Shown in pieces: positions 1-7,057 of a stretch of DNA of 33,709 bases; positions within the stretch are counted from its first letter, which is position 1, and the number at the start of each line of letters is the position of its first letter. The position numbers and the translations under genes were made by a program. The notes below the pieces were generated by a model. It saw nothing but the letters and a program-made list of their open reading frames with translations. It ran no database searches and had not been told where the DNA came from. Origin of the DNA: Desulfuromonadales bacterium (GTDB taxonomy: Bacteria > Desulfobacterota > Desulfuromonadia > Geobacterales > Pseudopelobacteraceae); assembly GCA_013377095.1 (NCBI GenBank), contig JACAAY010000052.1, positions 1 through 33,709 of the forward strand, read 5' to 3'.

Positions 1-143
1 TCAGTATGTCACAAATTAAATAAAAACGAAATATTAAGTGTTACGTGGTACTAGTAGTGTTTTCGAATTTTCATATTCGATCAGACGTATCTGTTTGTTC
101 CCATAGGATGTAACAGAGAGAGCGTTATGATCTGGATTCGGAA

Positions 144-1250
144 TCATGCCGGCCGAAGCCATCGGTCTACCTCCCTTGCGCCGAGCGGGGCAGGAACGAT
201 GTGGTTGGGCAGTCGAAGGATCCTGGTCCCGCTTGGTGGTTTCAGCTCCGCATAGAGATCGAAGGTTCGTCGCAGATATCCCTTGGAGAGATGCATGGCC
301 AGCAGGTAGCGCGGCCTGAGGCTTTCCAGCAGGGTATTCAGGTCGGTGGAGGTGAGATGGTGGGAGGCACGTGCCTTTTCCCGATCGGCGGCGAGAAAGG
401 TACATTCGCTGCAGAGCAGCGTCAGCCCGCCCATAAAGTTCCTGATGGTTTCCACATTATCAGCTGTCCAGCCCATGTCTGTCATGTACCCCAGGGAGGC
501 GGTTTCGCTATTCCCCCGGATGCTCTCGTACAGCGCCTCGGGATCGTCCACCGGTTCTTCCAATAACAGTTCCCCCCTGCGCCAGGTTGCCGTAACTCGG
601 TGTTCCGCCTGTTTCTTCCACACACGGCTCTTCAGATCCCTGATCCACTCCCCCGCCACCAGTCCCTGCTCATCCAGCCTTTTCCCCTCAACCGAGAAGT
701 AGGATCGCTCATTGACTCTGAACGCCAGCACCGGCAGTTTATGGTCCAGGATTTCAGCCTCCACCGTCAGAAAGGGACAGGCCCAGATCTTCCGGTCCAG
801 GCACGGGCTCTCTCCGTCGTCTCTGCGGACGAATCCCTGCGGTCCCGGAAAGCTGGAGTGAAGGATGCGGTCGGGGAGAACTTCGTGGACCCGCAGGGTG
901 AACCAGGTGGGCTCCGCCAGATTCCAGTCGAAGCCCATCAGCAGGTGTTCGGTCCGTTCGGTGATGCCGGCCGGCCCGAACACGTCCAGGGGGCGCGGCG
1001 AGGCGTGGTGGTGGCGCACCAGGGTGGGGATCCCCATGACGTGGTCCATGTGGGCATGGGTGATGAATACCGCCTGGATGGGCTTGATGACCCGTTTCGC
1101 CAGATGCGCGATCTGGCCGCAATCGAACAGCAGCGCCCTGCGCAGGGGCCGGATGCGCAGGAACAGTACGGGGTCGTCCAGCAGGCCGCCGAAGAACGCC
1201 GGCTCACAGTAGCGGAAGGGAAGGCGGCGTTTGCCGCGCGGCGCGGTCAT
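144..1250 (-). CDS. Ribonuclease Z-like metallo-beta-lactamase fold hydrolase
   Basis: This 368-residue protein carries the metallo-beta-lactamase signature HAHMDH at about residues 65-70, with the preceding hydrophobic strand (AVFIT), and a late histidine in the AMHLSKGY segment (about residue 318). The order of elements, including an aspartate in the DMGWTADN segment and the central CSECTF segment, resembles the RNase Z/ElaC branch, which uses two zinc ions to cut tRNA 3' trailers. It is longer than bacterial RNase Z (about 305-320 residues), mainly through a central insertion, so the true substrate may differ. I chose the most upstream ATG; no strong Shine-Dalgarno sequence is seen there. 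It stands alone, with the convergent side at the window edge. The fold is secure; the tRNA role is inferred. Confidence 0.8.
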   Translation of the reverse strand: MTAPRGKRRLPFRYCEPAFFGGLLDDPVLFLRIRPLRRALLFDCGQIAHLAKRVIKPIQAVFITHAHMDHVMGIPTLVRHHHASPRPLDVFGPAGITERTEHLLMGFDWNLAEPTWFTLRVHEVLPDRILHSSFPGPQGFVRRDDGESPCLDRKIWACPFLTVEAEILDHKLPVLAFRVNERSYFSVEGKRLDEQGLVAGEWIRDLKSRVWKKQAEHRVTATWRRGELLLEEPVDDPEALYESIRGNSETASLGYMTDMGWTADNVETIRNFMGGLTLLCSECTFLAADREKARASHHLTSTDLNTLLESLRPRYLLAMHLSKGYLRRTFDLYAELKPPSGTRILRLPNHIVPAPLGAREVDRWLRPA

Positions 1251-1559
1251 GGTGGAGGCGCCGCGGCTACGGGCGGTTGCGATGAGGGTGGTTTAGCATG
1301 TGGATGGGGAGATTGCACGGGCACCTCACTCAACAAGCTCAGAAGCCTTCTTTTCAAAGCTTGAAGCCAATTCGAGTTGGTTTGCTTTACGCAGCTGATC
1401 GGTATAAAACCGCAAGACTTCGGATGTCCAAGTGCGTTCTTGTCCCTCAAACGGCTGAAGGGGGTTGTTTGTTATTTTTCTATTTCCAACCTAGCAAAAT
1501 AGCAAGCAGCGTTTCCCACGTTTCCCTCAGTCTCATGTCGAGAGTGACCCGTCATTCCA
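1251..1559. other. Intergenic stretch with a possible decayed reading frame
   Basis: About 310 bases lie between the RNase Z-like gene and the ArsR-type gene. On the minus strand an open frame from about 1478 to the stop at 1326-1328 encodes roughly 50 residues with an amphipathic, charged C-terminal half (it contains TWTSEVLRFYTDQLRKANQ), but it has no ATG/GTG/TTG start and no ribosome binding site. It may be the tail of a lost gene. No hairpin terminator, RNA gene or repeat was recognised in the rest. Confidence 0.3.
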
Positions 1560-1874
1560 TTACCTGCTCCCTGCCGCAATTATGGCATTCATAACGCCAG
1601 GAAATCGTGCTTCCAGATCTTCAGATCGTAAGGAGTTTATTAACTCGTTACCCTCCCGCCTGCTAGCGACTACTCCTGATTCTCGAAGAACTTTAAAGTG
1701 GTGTGATAAGGTCGACTTAGGCATCGGTATATCGAATGCACCACATGCAACCTGCCCTGCTTTGGCAATTTTAAGAACGATTTCCATTCGCACCGGATCG
1801 CTGAGTGCATGAAGAACTTTGGACAAAGAAATCTCGTCTCGTATAGGCTGCTGTACCTCAGTTTTTTTAGACAT
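1560..1874 (-). CDS. ArsR-family winged-helix transcriptional repressor
   Basis: The 104-residue protein shows the ArsR-family winged helix: the LSDPVRMEIVLKIAK helix, then PMPKSTLSHHFKVLRESGVV as the recognition helix-turn-helix, and a wing with SRREGNELINSLR. A cysteine (in QVACGAF) lies near the recognition region, but no CxC pair typical of arsenic or cadmium sensors is visible, so the inducer could be redox or organic. Start: ATG at 1874 (MSKKTE) is preferred because the upstream ATGs (1901, 1928) have no ribosome binding site and the last runs into the operator region; none is strong. It is divergent from the flavodoxin-type gene at 2042, and the shared intergenic region holds a nested palindrome, so it very likely controls that gene and itself. 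Confidence 0.85.
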   Translation of the reverse strand: MSKKTEVQQPIRDEISLSKVLHALSDPVRMEIVLKIAKAGQVACGAFDIPMPKSTLSHHFKVLRESGVVASRREGNELINSLRSEDLEARFPGVMNAIIAAGSR

Positions 1875-1916
1875 TTGCTGTCGCTCACTTTTTTCCTTCA
1901 TAATATTCAAATGGGG

Positions 1917-1974
1917 TTGACATTGCAAGCTTGTTCGACTAAATTCGAACCAGTTAGTTCGAGATTAGTCGAAC
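1917..1974 (+). promoter_or_regulatory. Promoter and nested palindromic operator of the flavodoxin-type gene
   Basis: A sigma70-type promoter faces the gene at 2042: TTGACA at 1917-1922, a 17-base spacer and TAAATT at 1940-1945. It overlaps a nested inverted repeat: outer arms GTTCGACTAA (1933-1942) and TTAGTCGAAC (1965-1974), perfect over 10 bases; inner arms TTCGAAC (1944-1950) and GTTCGAG (1957-1963), 6 of 7. The left outer arm covers the -10 element, the expected arrangement for repression by the divergently encoded ArsR-type protein. The assignment to that regulator is inferred from position. Confidence 0.7.
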
Positions 1975-2041
1975 TATCCACCTTATCGCAGGCTGCTGAT
2001 CGGCAAGGGGACAGCCAACAGTCCTAAAAGGAGAAACTCGC

Positions 2042-2701
2042 ATGACCATCATCGGAATCAACGGAAGTCCACGGAAACTATGGAACACGTCTACACTCGT
2101 GGCAAAGGCGTTGGAAGGGGCCGCATCACAAGGGGCTACAACAGAACTGGTTCATCTCTACGACCTCAATTTCAAGGGATGTAAGAGCTGTTTCGCCTGC
2201 AAAACCCGAGGGGGCAAAAGTTACGGGAAATGTGTCCTTAAAGACGATTTAGCACCGGTGCTGGAAAAAATTGCCACAGCCGATGGCCTCGTCATCGGTT
2301 CGCCGATCTACTTCGGCACAGTCACCGGCGAGACGCGCAGTTTTCTCGAACGACTGCTATTTCCCTATCTCACCTACACGGTGCCCTATGGCACCCTGTT
2401 CCCTGGGAAAATCAAGTCTGGTTTTATCTATACCATGAATGTTTCGGAGGAGCAGAGCAAGGAATTTGGGTACGATCAAGTCTTTAAAACCAATGAGCGA
2501 TATTTGCAACTACTCCTTGGCTCTGTCGAGTCGCTGTGTGCTTTTGACACCTGTCAGGTGGACGATTATTCGAAGGTGGTGATAGAAAGCTTCGATCCTG
2601 CCCACAAGGCTCGGCGCCGTTCGGAGGTATTTCCACTGGAGTGCAAACGCGCTTTTGAGCTTGGGCAGCGGCTGGCCGGAGTCGAGAGCATCTTGTCATA
2701 G
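2042..2701 (+). CDS. Flavodoxin-fold NAD(P)H-dependent oxidoreductase with Cys cluster (iron-sulfur flavoprotein type)
   Basis: The 219-residue protein begins with the flavodoxin-like FMN-binding segment GINGSPRKLWNTSTL (about residues 5-19) and contains the flavin-contacting loop GSPIYFGTVTGETRSFLERL (about 87-106). Between them is a compact cysteine set, CKSCFACKTRGG...GKC (about residues 45-62), as in iron-sulfur flavoproteins, which could hold a [4Fe-4S] cluster; some members of this family keep these cysteines without a cluster. Expected role: two-electron or one-electron reduction of quinones, nitro compounds or stress-generated electrophiles in the cytoplasm. Start ATG follows AAGGAGAAACTCGC, a good ribosome binding site. 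It is divergent from an ArsR-type repressor, suggesting ligand-induced expression. A paralogue of the same family lies at 23314. Confidence 0.85.
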   Translation: MTIIGINGSPRKLWNTSTLVAKALEGAASQGATTELVHLYDLNFKGCKSCFACKTRGGKSYGKCVLKDDLAPVLEKIATADGLVIGSPIYFGTVTGETRSFLERLLFPYLTYTVPYGTLFPGKIKSGFIYTMNVSEEQSKEFGYDQVFKTNERYLQLLLGSVESLCAFDTCQVDDYSKVVIESFDPAHKARRRSEVFPLECKRAFELGQRLAGVESILS

Positions 2702-2721
2702 CCACAGCTAATGAAAGAAGA

Positions 2722-2781
2722 CGTAGTTGATTTGTTGATTTGGAACCAATCAAATATGCGTTAGTCAACAAATCAACTACG
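2722..2781. repeat. Long perfect inverted repeat, probable transcription end point
   Basis: CGTAGTTGATTTGTTGA at 2722-2738 is the exact reverse complement of 2765-2781 (17 bases), separated by 26 bases that themselves contain a weaker hairpin around TTTGGAACCAA. It lies between two convergent genes (2042 plus, 2816 minus), so it could end transcription from both sides, but it lacks a T-tract and is AT-rich and longer than a usual terminator stem. Confidence 0.7.
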
Positions 2782-2815
2782 GTCCCCAGAACACCCCTGA
2801 CACTTATACTCTCTA

Positions 2816-3592
2816 CTATTTATTTTCGGAGTCTAAAGTCAGTACTTGGTAGCGCGGGTCCCCGGGAACCCTTTTAGGGACCTGCCTTTTATCGAAGATA
2901 GGGCCTAGTAAGACATTTTGCGCTTCTATTCGAAGGTCATGCAGATAAGAGGTAATATCTAGGTTCACCTCTTTGGCGGCATCAGACAATGCTCGCATTT
3001 TGGCGATAGCTGCTGCGTCTGGCATGGCGAGTTTAATAACATTTGCTCCGCCAATTTTTTGTCGATCTGCTTCAGGTATGTCCATCGGCAGAAAATCCAA
3101 AATGTATCTGTGAAAGGTAGACATTGCAAGGTGAAGGTTCTTTGATGTCTGAAGAATGTTATTCTTCATGTTATTAAAATCTATAAAAGCTATCTCGTAC
3201 TTGTCCATCACGAATATAACTTCTGTAAGTTTCTGCATAGATGCATAAAATTCGGACGTTACGATTGGATATCTATTTTGGATTTCATAGTTAGATTCTT
3301 GAAGTCCTGCGGCTCTTGCCTTCGCGTCTTCTGTGAATTTTAACTCAAAGAAAGAGGGAATGGTCATGGTAGTGGTATAGGTCTTTGAAAGTGCCGCCTG
3401 GCAGACTTCAATTTTTTCGCCAATCTCTTTGTAAATTGCTAAATGAAGTTCGTCCATTTTGTTAGACTTTTGAGCAGTTATAGTGTTCCGCAACTGACGA
3501 TTTATTTGCCATACTGCAAAAGCTGTTGTCACAAATACAGTGATTAACGTAGCTAACCAAGTGTGGTCATCAAAAAAATACAAGAAACACAT
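2816..3592 (-). CDS. Hypothetical protein with one N-terminal membrane segment
   Basis: I do not recognise this 258-residue protein. Residues 11-27 (TWLATLITVFVTTAFAV) form one clear hydrophobic segment, followed by a basic, helix-rich region (QINRQLRNTITAQKSNK) and a long soluble part predicted to be mostly alpha-helical with regularly spaced hydrophobics, perhaps coiled coil (about residues 80-190). The gene is clearly more AT-rich than its neighbours and is bracketed by two long perfect hairpins (2722-2781 and 3647-3686), which suggests horizontal acquisition. Similar architecture (single membrane anchor plus helical cytoplasmic domain) is common in accessory and defence-related orphans, but nothing here proves such a role. 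The ATG is preceded by a weak AGGATA. Confidence 0.7.
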   Translation of the reverse strand: MCFLYFFDDHTWLATLITVFVTTAFAVWQINRQLRNTITAQKSNKMDELHLAIYKEIGEKIEVCQAALSKTYTTTMTIPSFFELKFTEDAKARAAGLQESNYEIQNRYPIVTSEFYASMQKLTEVIFVMDKYEIAFIDFNNMKNNILQTSKNLHLAMSTFHRYILDFLPMDIPEADRQKIGGANVIKLAMPDAAAIAKMRALSDAAKEVNLDITSYLHDLRIEAQNVLLGPIFDKRQVPKRVPGDPRYQVLTLDSENK

Positions 3593-3646
3593 GTCGGTAT
3601 CCTAAAAGATTTATTGTAGGACTCTGAGCAGGAATTCAGTCAACTC

Positions 3647-3686
3647 GTAGATCACCAGTTCACGCGCGCATGAACTGGTGATCTAC
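3647..3686. repeat. Perfect 16-bp hairpin with 8-base loop
   Basis: GTAGATCACCAGTTCA (3647-3662) pairs exactly with TGAACTGGTGATCTAC (3671-3686) around the loop CGCGCGCA. It lies just upstream of the AT-rich orphan gene (minus strand) and just past the end of the gene at 3743-4132 (minus), so it could terminate the latter. No T-tract follows on either strand, so a factor-independent terminator is not certain. Confidence 0.75.
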
Positions 3687-3742
3687 CCAAATGAAACATT
3701 TATCCCATGCTCATGAAAACGGTTGCGACACAGACTTTCACT

Positions 3743-4132
3743 TCAAACCCAGCGCCGTACCGCCTCAGCGGTATCAGTCGGCTTCGTGTTGAAGCAGATC
3801 CTGGCCTGGGGAGCGCAGGCGTGTACGACGTTGATCAATTTCTCAAACAGCAGCAGGTTTCCCGCAACCGCTCGCACGCCCGCGCCGATCAGGACGCAAT
3901 CGTACCGTTTCTGCTCCAGCTGTTCCCGGACCACCGCTTCGGCCGTTTCGCCAAAATCGGTCAGACAGAGCTGCACGTCGTAGCCGATCTGGGTCAGGCT
4001 CGCTTCAGCTGCTTTGAGACCCGCCAAAACCTTCGCAGCATCCAATCCGGGGAACGCGGCATAGTCGGTGGCCGAGAAATCAATCAGCGTCGGCTCCAGG
4101 CCGATTACCAGCACACTCTTCCTGTTTGACAT
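3743..4132 (-). CDS. Conserved-looking hypothetical protein, Rossmann-like
   Basis: The 129-residue product is not assigned to a family. It starts with a hydrophobic strand KSVLVIGLEP and later has YDCVLIGAGVRAV (a second strand-glycine turn) and ARICFNTKP, an alternating strand/helix pattern suggestive of a small Rossmann or receiver-like fold. It lacks the conserved phospho-acceptor arrangement needed to call it a response regulator. Start: ATG at 4132 (MSNRKS) is preferred over the upstream in-frame start at 4171 because GGGAGG lies six bases upstream of it. It is divergent from arsC with a 212-bp gap containing the arsC palindrome. Function unknown. Confidence 0.7.
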   Translation of the reverse strand: MSNRKSVLVIGLEPTLIDFSATDYAAFPGLDAAKVLAGLKAAEASLTQIGYDVQLCLTDFGETAEAVVREQLEQKRYDCVLIGAGVRAVAGNLLLFEKLINVVHACAPQARICFNTKPTDTAEAVRRWV

Positions 4133-4269
4133 AGTCGCCTCCCTGTTAACCTGCACCGCAAATCCCTGCACCTTAGATGCCTCACATTATTTCACTGCAA
4201 CCTGTTACGCAATCATAAAAATCGCATTTTCCAAAATAGTGATCCCCCACTTTCCGACACATTTTCCCC

Positions 4270-4300
4270 TTGCTTATATCCGCTCAAGCGGATATATAAT
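4270..4300 (+). promoter_or_regulatory. Palindromic operator/promoter of the arsenate reductase gene
   Basis: ATATCCGCT (4276-4284) and AGCGGATAT (4287-4295) form a perfect 9-bp inverted repeat with a 2-base centre. TATAAT at 4295-4300 directly abuts the right arm, and TTGCTT at 4270-4275 could be the -35 element, giving a 19-base spacer filled by the palindrome. This placement fits repression by an ArsR-type dimer or, given the long spacer, MerR-type activation. No regulator gene is adjacent, so the partner is unknown. Confidence 0.65.
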
Positions 4301-4344
4301 CTCCTCACACAAACAATCATTTCAATCCCTTGAAACGGGTCACC

Positions 4345-4764
4345 ATGAAACAGCGCATCCTCTTTCTCTGCACCCACAATTCCTGCCGTTCCCAGATGGC
4401 CGAAGGACTGGCCAACCACTATCTTCACGGGCACTGCCAGGCCTTTTCCGCCGGTACCGAAGCAACCAGGGTCAACCCGCTGGCCGCCAGGGTCCTGGCC
4501 GAACTGGACATCGACATTTCCCATCACCACTCCAAGACCCTGGACGAATTGCAGGGACAGAACTTCGACCATGTCGTCACCCTCTGTGGCGACGCCAACG
4601 AGACCTGCCCGCTGTTTGTGGGGGGAACTGAGCGCATTCACCACGGTTTTGACGACCCGTCGCGACTCAAGGGGAGTGAGGAGGAAGTTCTGCCGGAATA
4701 CCGTCGCGTGCGGGACGAAATAAAAGAGTGGATCACTGACTATTTCGGAGGAAAACCCAGGTGA
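4345..4764 (+). CDS. arsC: Arsenate reductase, thioredoxin-coupled (low-molecular-weight phosphatase fold)
   Basis: The enzyme reduces arsenate to arsenite in the cytoplasm by a cysteine relay regenerated by thioredoxin. The 139-residue protein has the P-loop CTHNSCR with nucleophile Cys9 and Arg15, and the redox pair Cys81 and Cys88 in CGDANETC, matching the three-cysteine layout of the Staphylococcus aureus ArsC family (Cys10, 82, 89). The later DDPSR supplies the usual general-acid aspartate. ATG at 4345 (MKQRILF) is the family-like start; an in-frame ATG at 4330 would add five residues and is less likely. No arsenite exporter (ArsB/Acr3) is visible next to it, so efflux must be encoded elsewhere. 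The promoter palindrome suggests metalloid-responsive control. Confidence 0.92.
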   Translation: MKQRILFLCTHNSCRSQMAEGLANHYLHGHCQAFSAGTEATRVNPLAARVLAELDIDISHHHSKTLDELQGQNFDHVVTLCGDANETCPLFVGGTERIHHGFDDPSRLKGSEEEVLPEYRRVRDEIKEWITDYFGGKPR

Positions 4765-4903
4765 GTCCTGGCAACAAACCAAAACCGCATTTTCATATTA
4801 TTCAGTCACCAAACCCACATCACCAGGGCAGGATCAATTTATGGATAAATTGCCCGAATTCTGGCACCATGGTTCCATAAGTCCACTTTTGGAGGAAACC
4901 ACC

Positions 4904-5146
4904 ATGAAGAGAAGAATCTGTCGTGAATGCGACAATGAAATGGTCAGAAAGTATGCCGACGGCGACGTCAAGATCTTCTGCGAGGTGTGCAATGATGAAA
5001 CCGAGCACGATCACATCGACATGGAGCCATACTGTCCCGATTGCGGTGGAAAGATCACCGTCTGCACAAAATGCTGCGAAGGTTATTTCTGCGAGACTTG
5101 CAGGTCTCTCAAGGCAAGCAAGAAGATTGTCTGGAAACCTGTCTGA
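4904..5146 (+). CDS. Small multi-Cys zinc ribbon protein, YfgJ-like
   Basis: This 80-residue protein has three to four CxxC knuckles: CREC near residue 6, CEVC near 27, CPDC near 46, CTKC near 56 and CETC near 66. The C-terminal half (CPDCGGKITVC..GYFCETC...SKKIVW) is laid out like E. coli YfgJ and related zinc-ribbon proteins, which bind zinc but have no firmly known role. A GGAGG lies 8 bases before the ATG. It follows arsC after 140 bases and precedes the radical SAM gene after 240 bases, so co-transcription is possible but not shown. An additional N-terminal knuckle distinguishes it from YfgJ itself. Confidence 0.75.
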   Translation: MKRRICRECDNEMVRKYADGDVKIFCEVCNDETEHDHIDMEPYCPDCGGKITVCTKCCEGYFCETCRSLKASKKIVWKPV

Positions 5147-5386
5147 CCATCAATGAAGGGATGTGCAATAGGGTTGATCGACGAATGGCTGCGGGAACGA
5201 AAATGGTGGCCGGGTGCAGGAGGATGCTGCGGTTAGCCCCCACCTAATCTGTTGACAAGGCCATGAAAATTGACGAAAGTAGCACGCCTGTCCACCACGT
5301 GACTCTGTCAGTGGCGTACCCGGAACAAACGGCCCGGAAAACAATTTCCGCATACCGTCACCCCGAAGGAGCTTTATAAAACCCGT

Positions 5387-6784
5387 ATGAACAAACCTAC
5401 CTGGAGTATCGCCAACCTCTCCAACGCCACATTGCCCAGCAGCCAACTGAAAGAATCGCCAGCCTCCCCGGCCACGTTCGACCAATCGCTGCCGGCCCTG
5501 CGCCCCTACCCCAGCAAGCTGTTCGTCGAAACCACTACCTACTGCAACCTGCAATGCAGCATGTGCATGAAGCAGACCATGGGCAGCGAACTGAAGGAGG
5601 GGTTTCTGACCATGGAAACCTTCCGGGCCCTGGATCCGGCCTTTCCCACCGCCGAGTCGCTGGTGCTGAGTGGCATCGGCGAACCGCTGCTCTGCAACCG
5701 GCTGGAGGACTTTATCCGCCATGCCCGCAGCCGCATGCCGCATGCGTCCTGGATCGGCTTTCAGTCAAATGGACTGTTACTGGATGAGAATCGCGCCATT
5801 TCGCTGTTGGAGGCAGGGTTGGACCGAATCTGCATCTCGGTCGATTCCGTTTCTCCCGAGACATTCAGCACAGTGCGCGAAGGGGGCGAACTGAAGGACA
5901 TCGATCGGGCCTTTGCGGCGCTCAACAGCGCCAGGAAAGCGTGCGGACGTCCCGATTTCAAGATCGGCATCGAATTTGTCATCATGCGCGACAACCTGCA
6001 TGAGCTTCCGTCGGTGCTGAGCTGGGCCGCCTCACGAGGGGCCAACTTTGCCATCACCTCACATCTGCTGCCCTATGATTCGAGCTTTGTCAAGAACGCC
6101 GCCTATGAGCCAAACACCGAAGACGCCATCAATCTGTTCGAGAGTTGGCAGAAACGGGCAGAAGCCGAGGGGATCGACATGGGTGACTACTTTAAAACGG
6201 CCTTTCTCCGCTACAGTCGCACCCCCGAACAGGAGCGCATGGTGGCCTTTGTCCAGCAGATGATGGACGATGCCCGCAACCGCGAAATTTTCCTGAATGT
6301 AGAGCTACTCCTGCAGCGAGATCCGGAGTGGGTCACCAGGGTGGAAAAAACCTTTGCCGAGGCACAGGCAACCGCCGACCGACTCGGCCTTGAAATCAGG
6401 CTCCCGGCGGTGGCGCCGCGCAGCGACCGTGCCTGCGATTTCCTGGAAGCGGGCAGCGTTTTTGTATCCTGGGATGGCAATGTCCACCCCTGTTATTTCC
6501 TGTGGCACAAATACGTCTGTTATTTCACCGAACGGAAGAAGCATGTCAGCACAAAATCCTTCGGCTGCCTTGCTGATGAGGGAATCCAAGAGATCTGGAA
6601 CTCCGCCCCCTACCGGGAATTCCGCGAAGAGGTGCTGCGCCACGAATACCCCTTCTGCGCCAACTGCAACCTGATCCCCTGCGAATACCTCTATTGCGAG
6701 GAATTCGAACAGGACTGCTACACCAACACCGTCCCCTGCGGCGACTGTTTCTGGTGCATGGGCCTGTTCAACTGCATGAGTTAA
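5387..6784 (+). CDS. Radical SAM/SPASM protein with Cys-rich C-terminal tail, putative metalloenzyme maturase
   Basis: The 465-residue protein has the radical SAM cluster motif CNLQCSMC (Cys53, Cys57, Cys60), which holds the [4Fe-4S] cluster that cleaves S-adenosylmethionine, followed by the GIGEPLL glycine segment (about residues 96-102). The last 117 residues hold 13 cysteines (350, 369, 378, 394, 424, 427, 432, 437, 444, 451, 454, 457, 463), as expected for a SPASM-type domain with auxiliary Fe-S clusters plus an unusually Cys-dense tail. From memory it resembles a Geobacter-type family annotated as putative metalloenzyme radical SAM/SPASM maturase; substrate unknown. No obvious small Cys-rich peptide precursor is adjacent except the zinc-ribbon protein upstream, which could be a partner but is not a classic precursor. 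Start ATG lies downstream of GAAGGAG with a long spacer. Confidence 0.85.
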   Translation: MNKPTWSIANLSNATLPSSQLKESPASPATFDQSLPALRPYPSKLFVETTTYCNLQCSMCMKQTMGSELKEGFLTMETFRALDPAFPTAESLVLSGIGEPLLCNRLEDFIRHARSRMPHASWIGFQSNGLLLDENRAISLLEAGLDRICISVDSVSPETFSTVREGGELKDIDRAFAALNSARKACGRPDFKIGIEFVIMRDNLHELPSVLSWAASRGANFAITSHLLPYDSSFVKNAAYEPNTEDAINLFESWQKRAEAEGIDMGDYFKTAFLRYSRTPEQERMVAFVQQMMDDARNREIFLNVELLLQRDPEWVTRVEKTFAEAQATADRLGLEIRLPAVAPRSDRACDFLEAGSVFVSWDGNVHPCYFLWHKYVCYFTERKKHVSTKSFGCLADEGIQEIWNSAPYREFREEVLRHEYPFCANCNLIPCEYLYCEEFEQDCYTNTVPCGDCFWCMGLFNCMS

Positions 6785-6794
6785 CTTCCTCACT

Positions 6795-6964
6795 GAATCC
6801 GTGACACCCTCCCGGCTTCTCTCGCTCAGAATGCCGCCGTCCAGGCGTTTCAGGTATGATTCGCAATATGGCCGCTGGTCACCCGTCTTACGCGGCATTG
6901 AGCGTAACGGGCGGCGATTGCCTCCGGCATTTCGCTCGTTACGCCATTCAGGCGTCATGGATTC
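6795..6964 (-). repeat. Dispersed ~170-bp repeat with terminal inverted repeats, copy 1
   Basis: This copy is inverted relative to the other two. Its ends are GAATCCGTGACACC (6795-6808) and GGCGTCATGGATTC (6951-6964), near-perfect inverted repeats of each other. The core GGGCGGCGATT..CTCCGGCATTTCGCTCG (about 6909-6938) is the reverse complement of the core in the copies at 8441 and 21052. It lies between the radical SAM gene and the CLC gene and contains no convincing gene. Confidence 0.8.
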
Positions 6965-6991
6965 AAACTCCTCCCCCGCCCGCATCTATCC

Positions 6992-7021
6992 TTGACAATC
7001 CACGACCCCGGGGACTAGATT
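6992..7021 (+). promoter_or_regulatory. Sigma70-type promoter of the CLC gene
   Basis: TTGACA at 6992-6997 and TAGATT at 7016-7021 are separated by 18 bases, about 37 bases before the ATG at 7058. No fluoride-riboswitch consensus is seen in the short leader. Confidence 0.5.
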
Positions 7022-7057
7022 CGAGCTTTCGAACCGACCGTAACGGGGGAATATACG

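Noticed and set aside
34..405. Minus-strand open frame of 123 codons
   Set aside because: Most of it lies in another frame of the RNase Z-like gene; only the last 37-42 codons are outside, without a convincing ribosome binding site or family resemblance.
1326..1478. Minus-strand frame of about 50 codons with protein-like composition
   Set aside because: It has no start codon or ribosome binding site; recorded only as a possible relic within the intergenic entry.
5147..5386. Possible cyclic-di-GMP or other riboswitch before the radical SAM gene
   Set aside because: No GEMM consensus or strong paired structure could be recognised; only a weak TTGACA at 5252 was seen.
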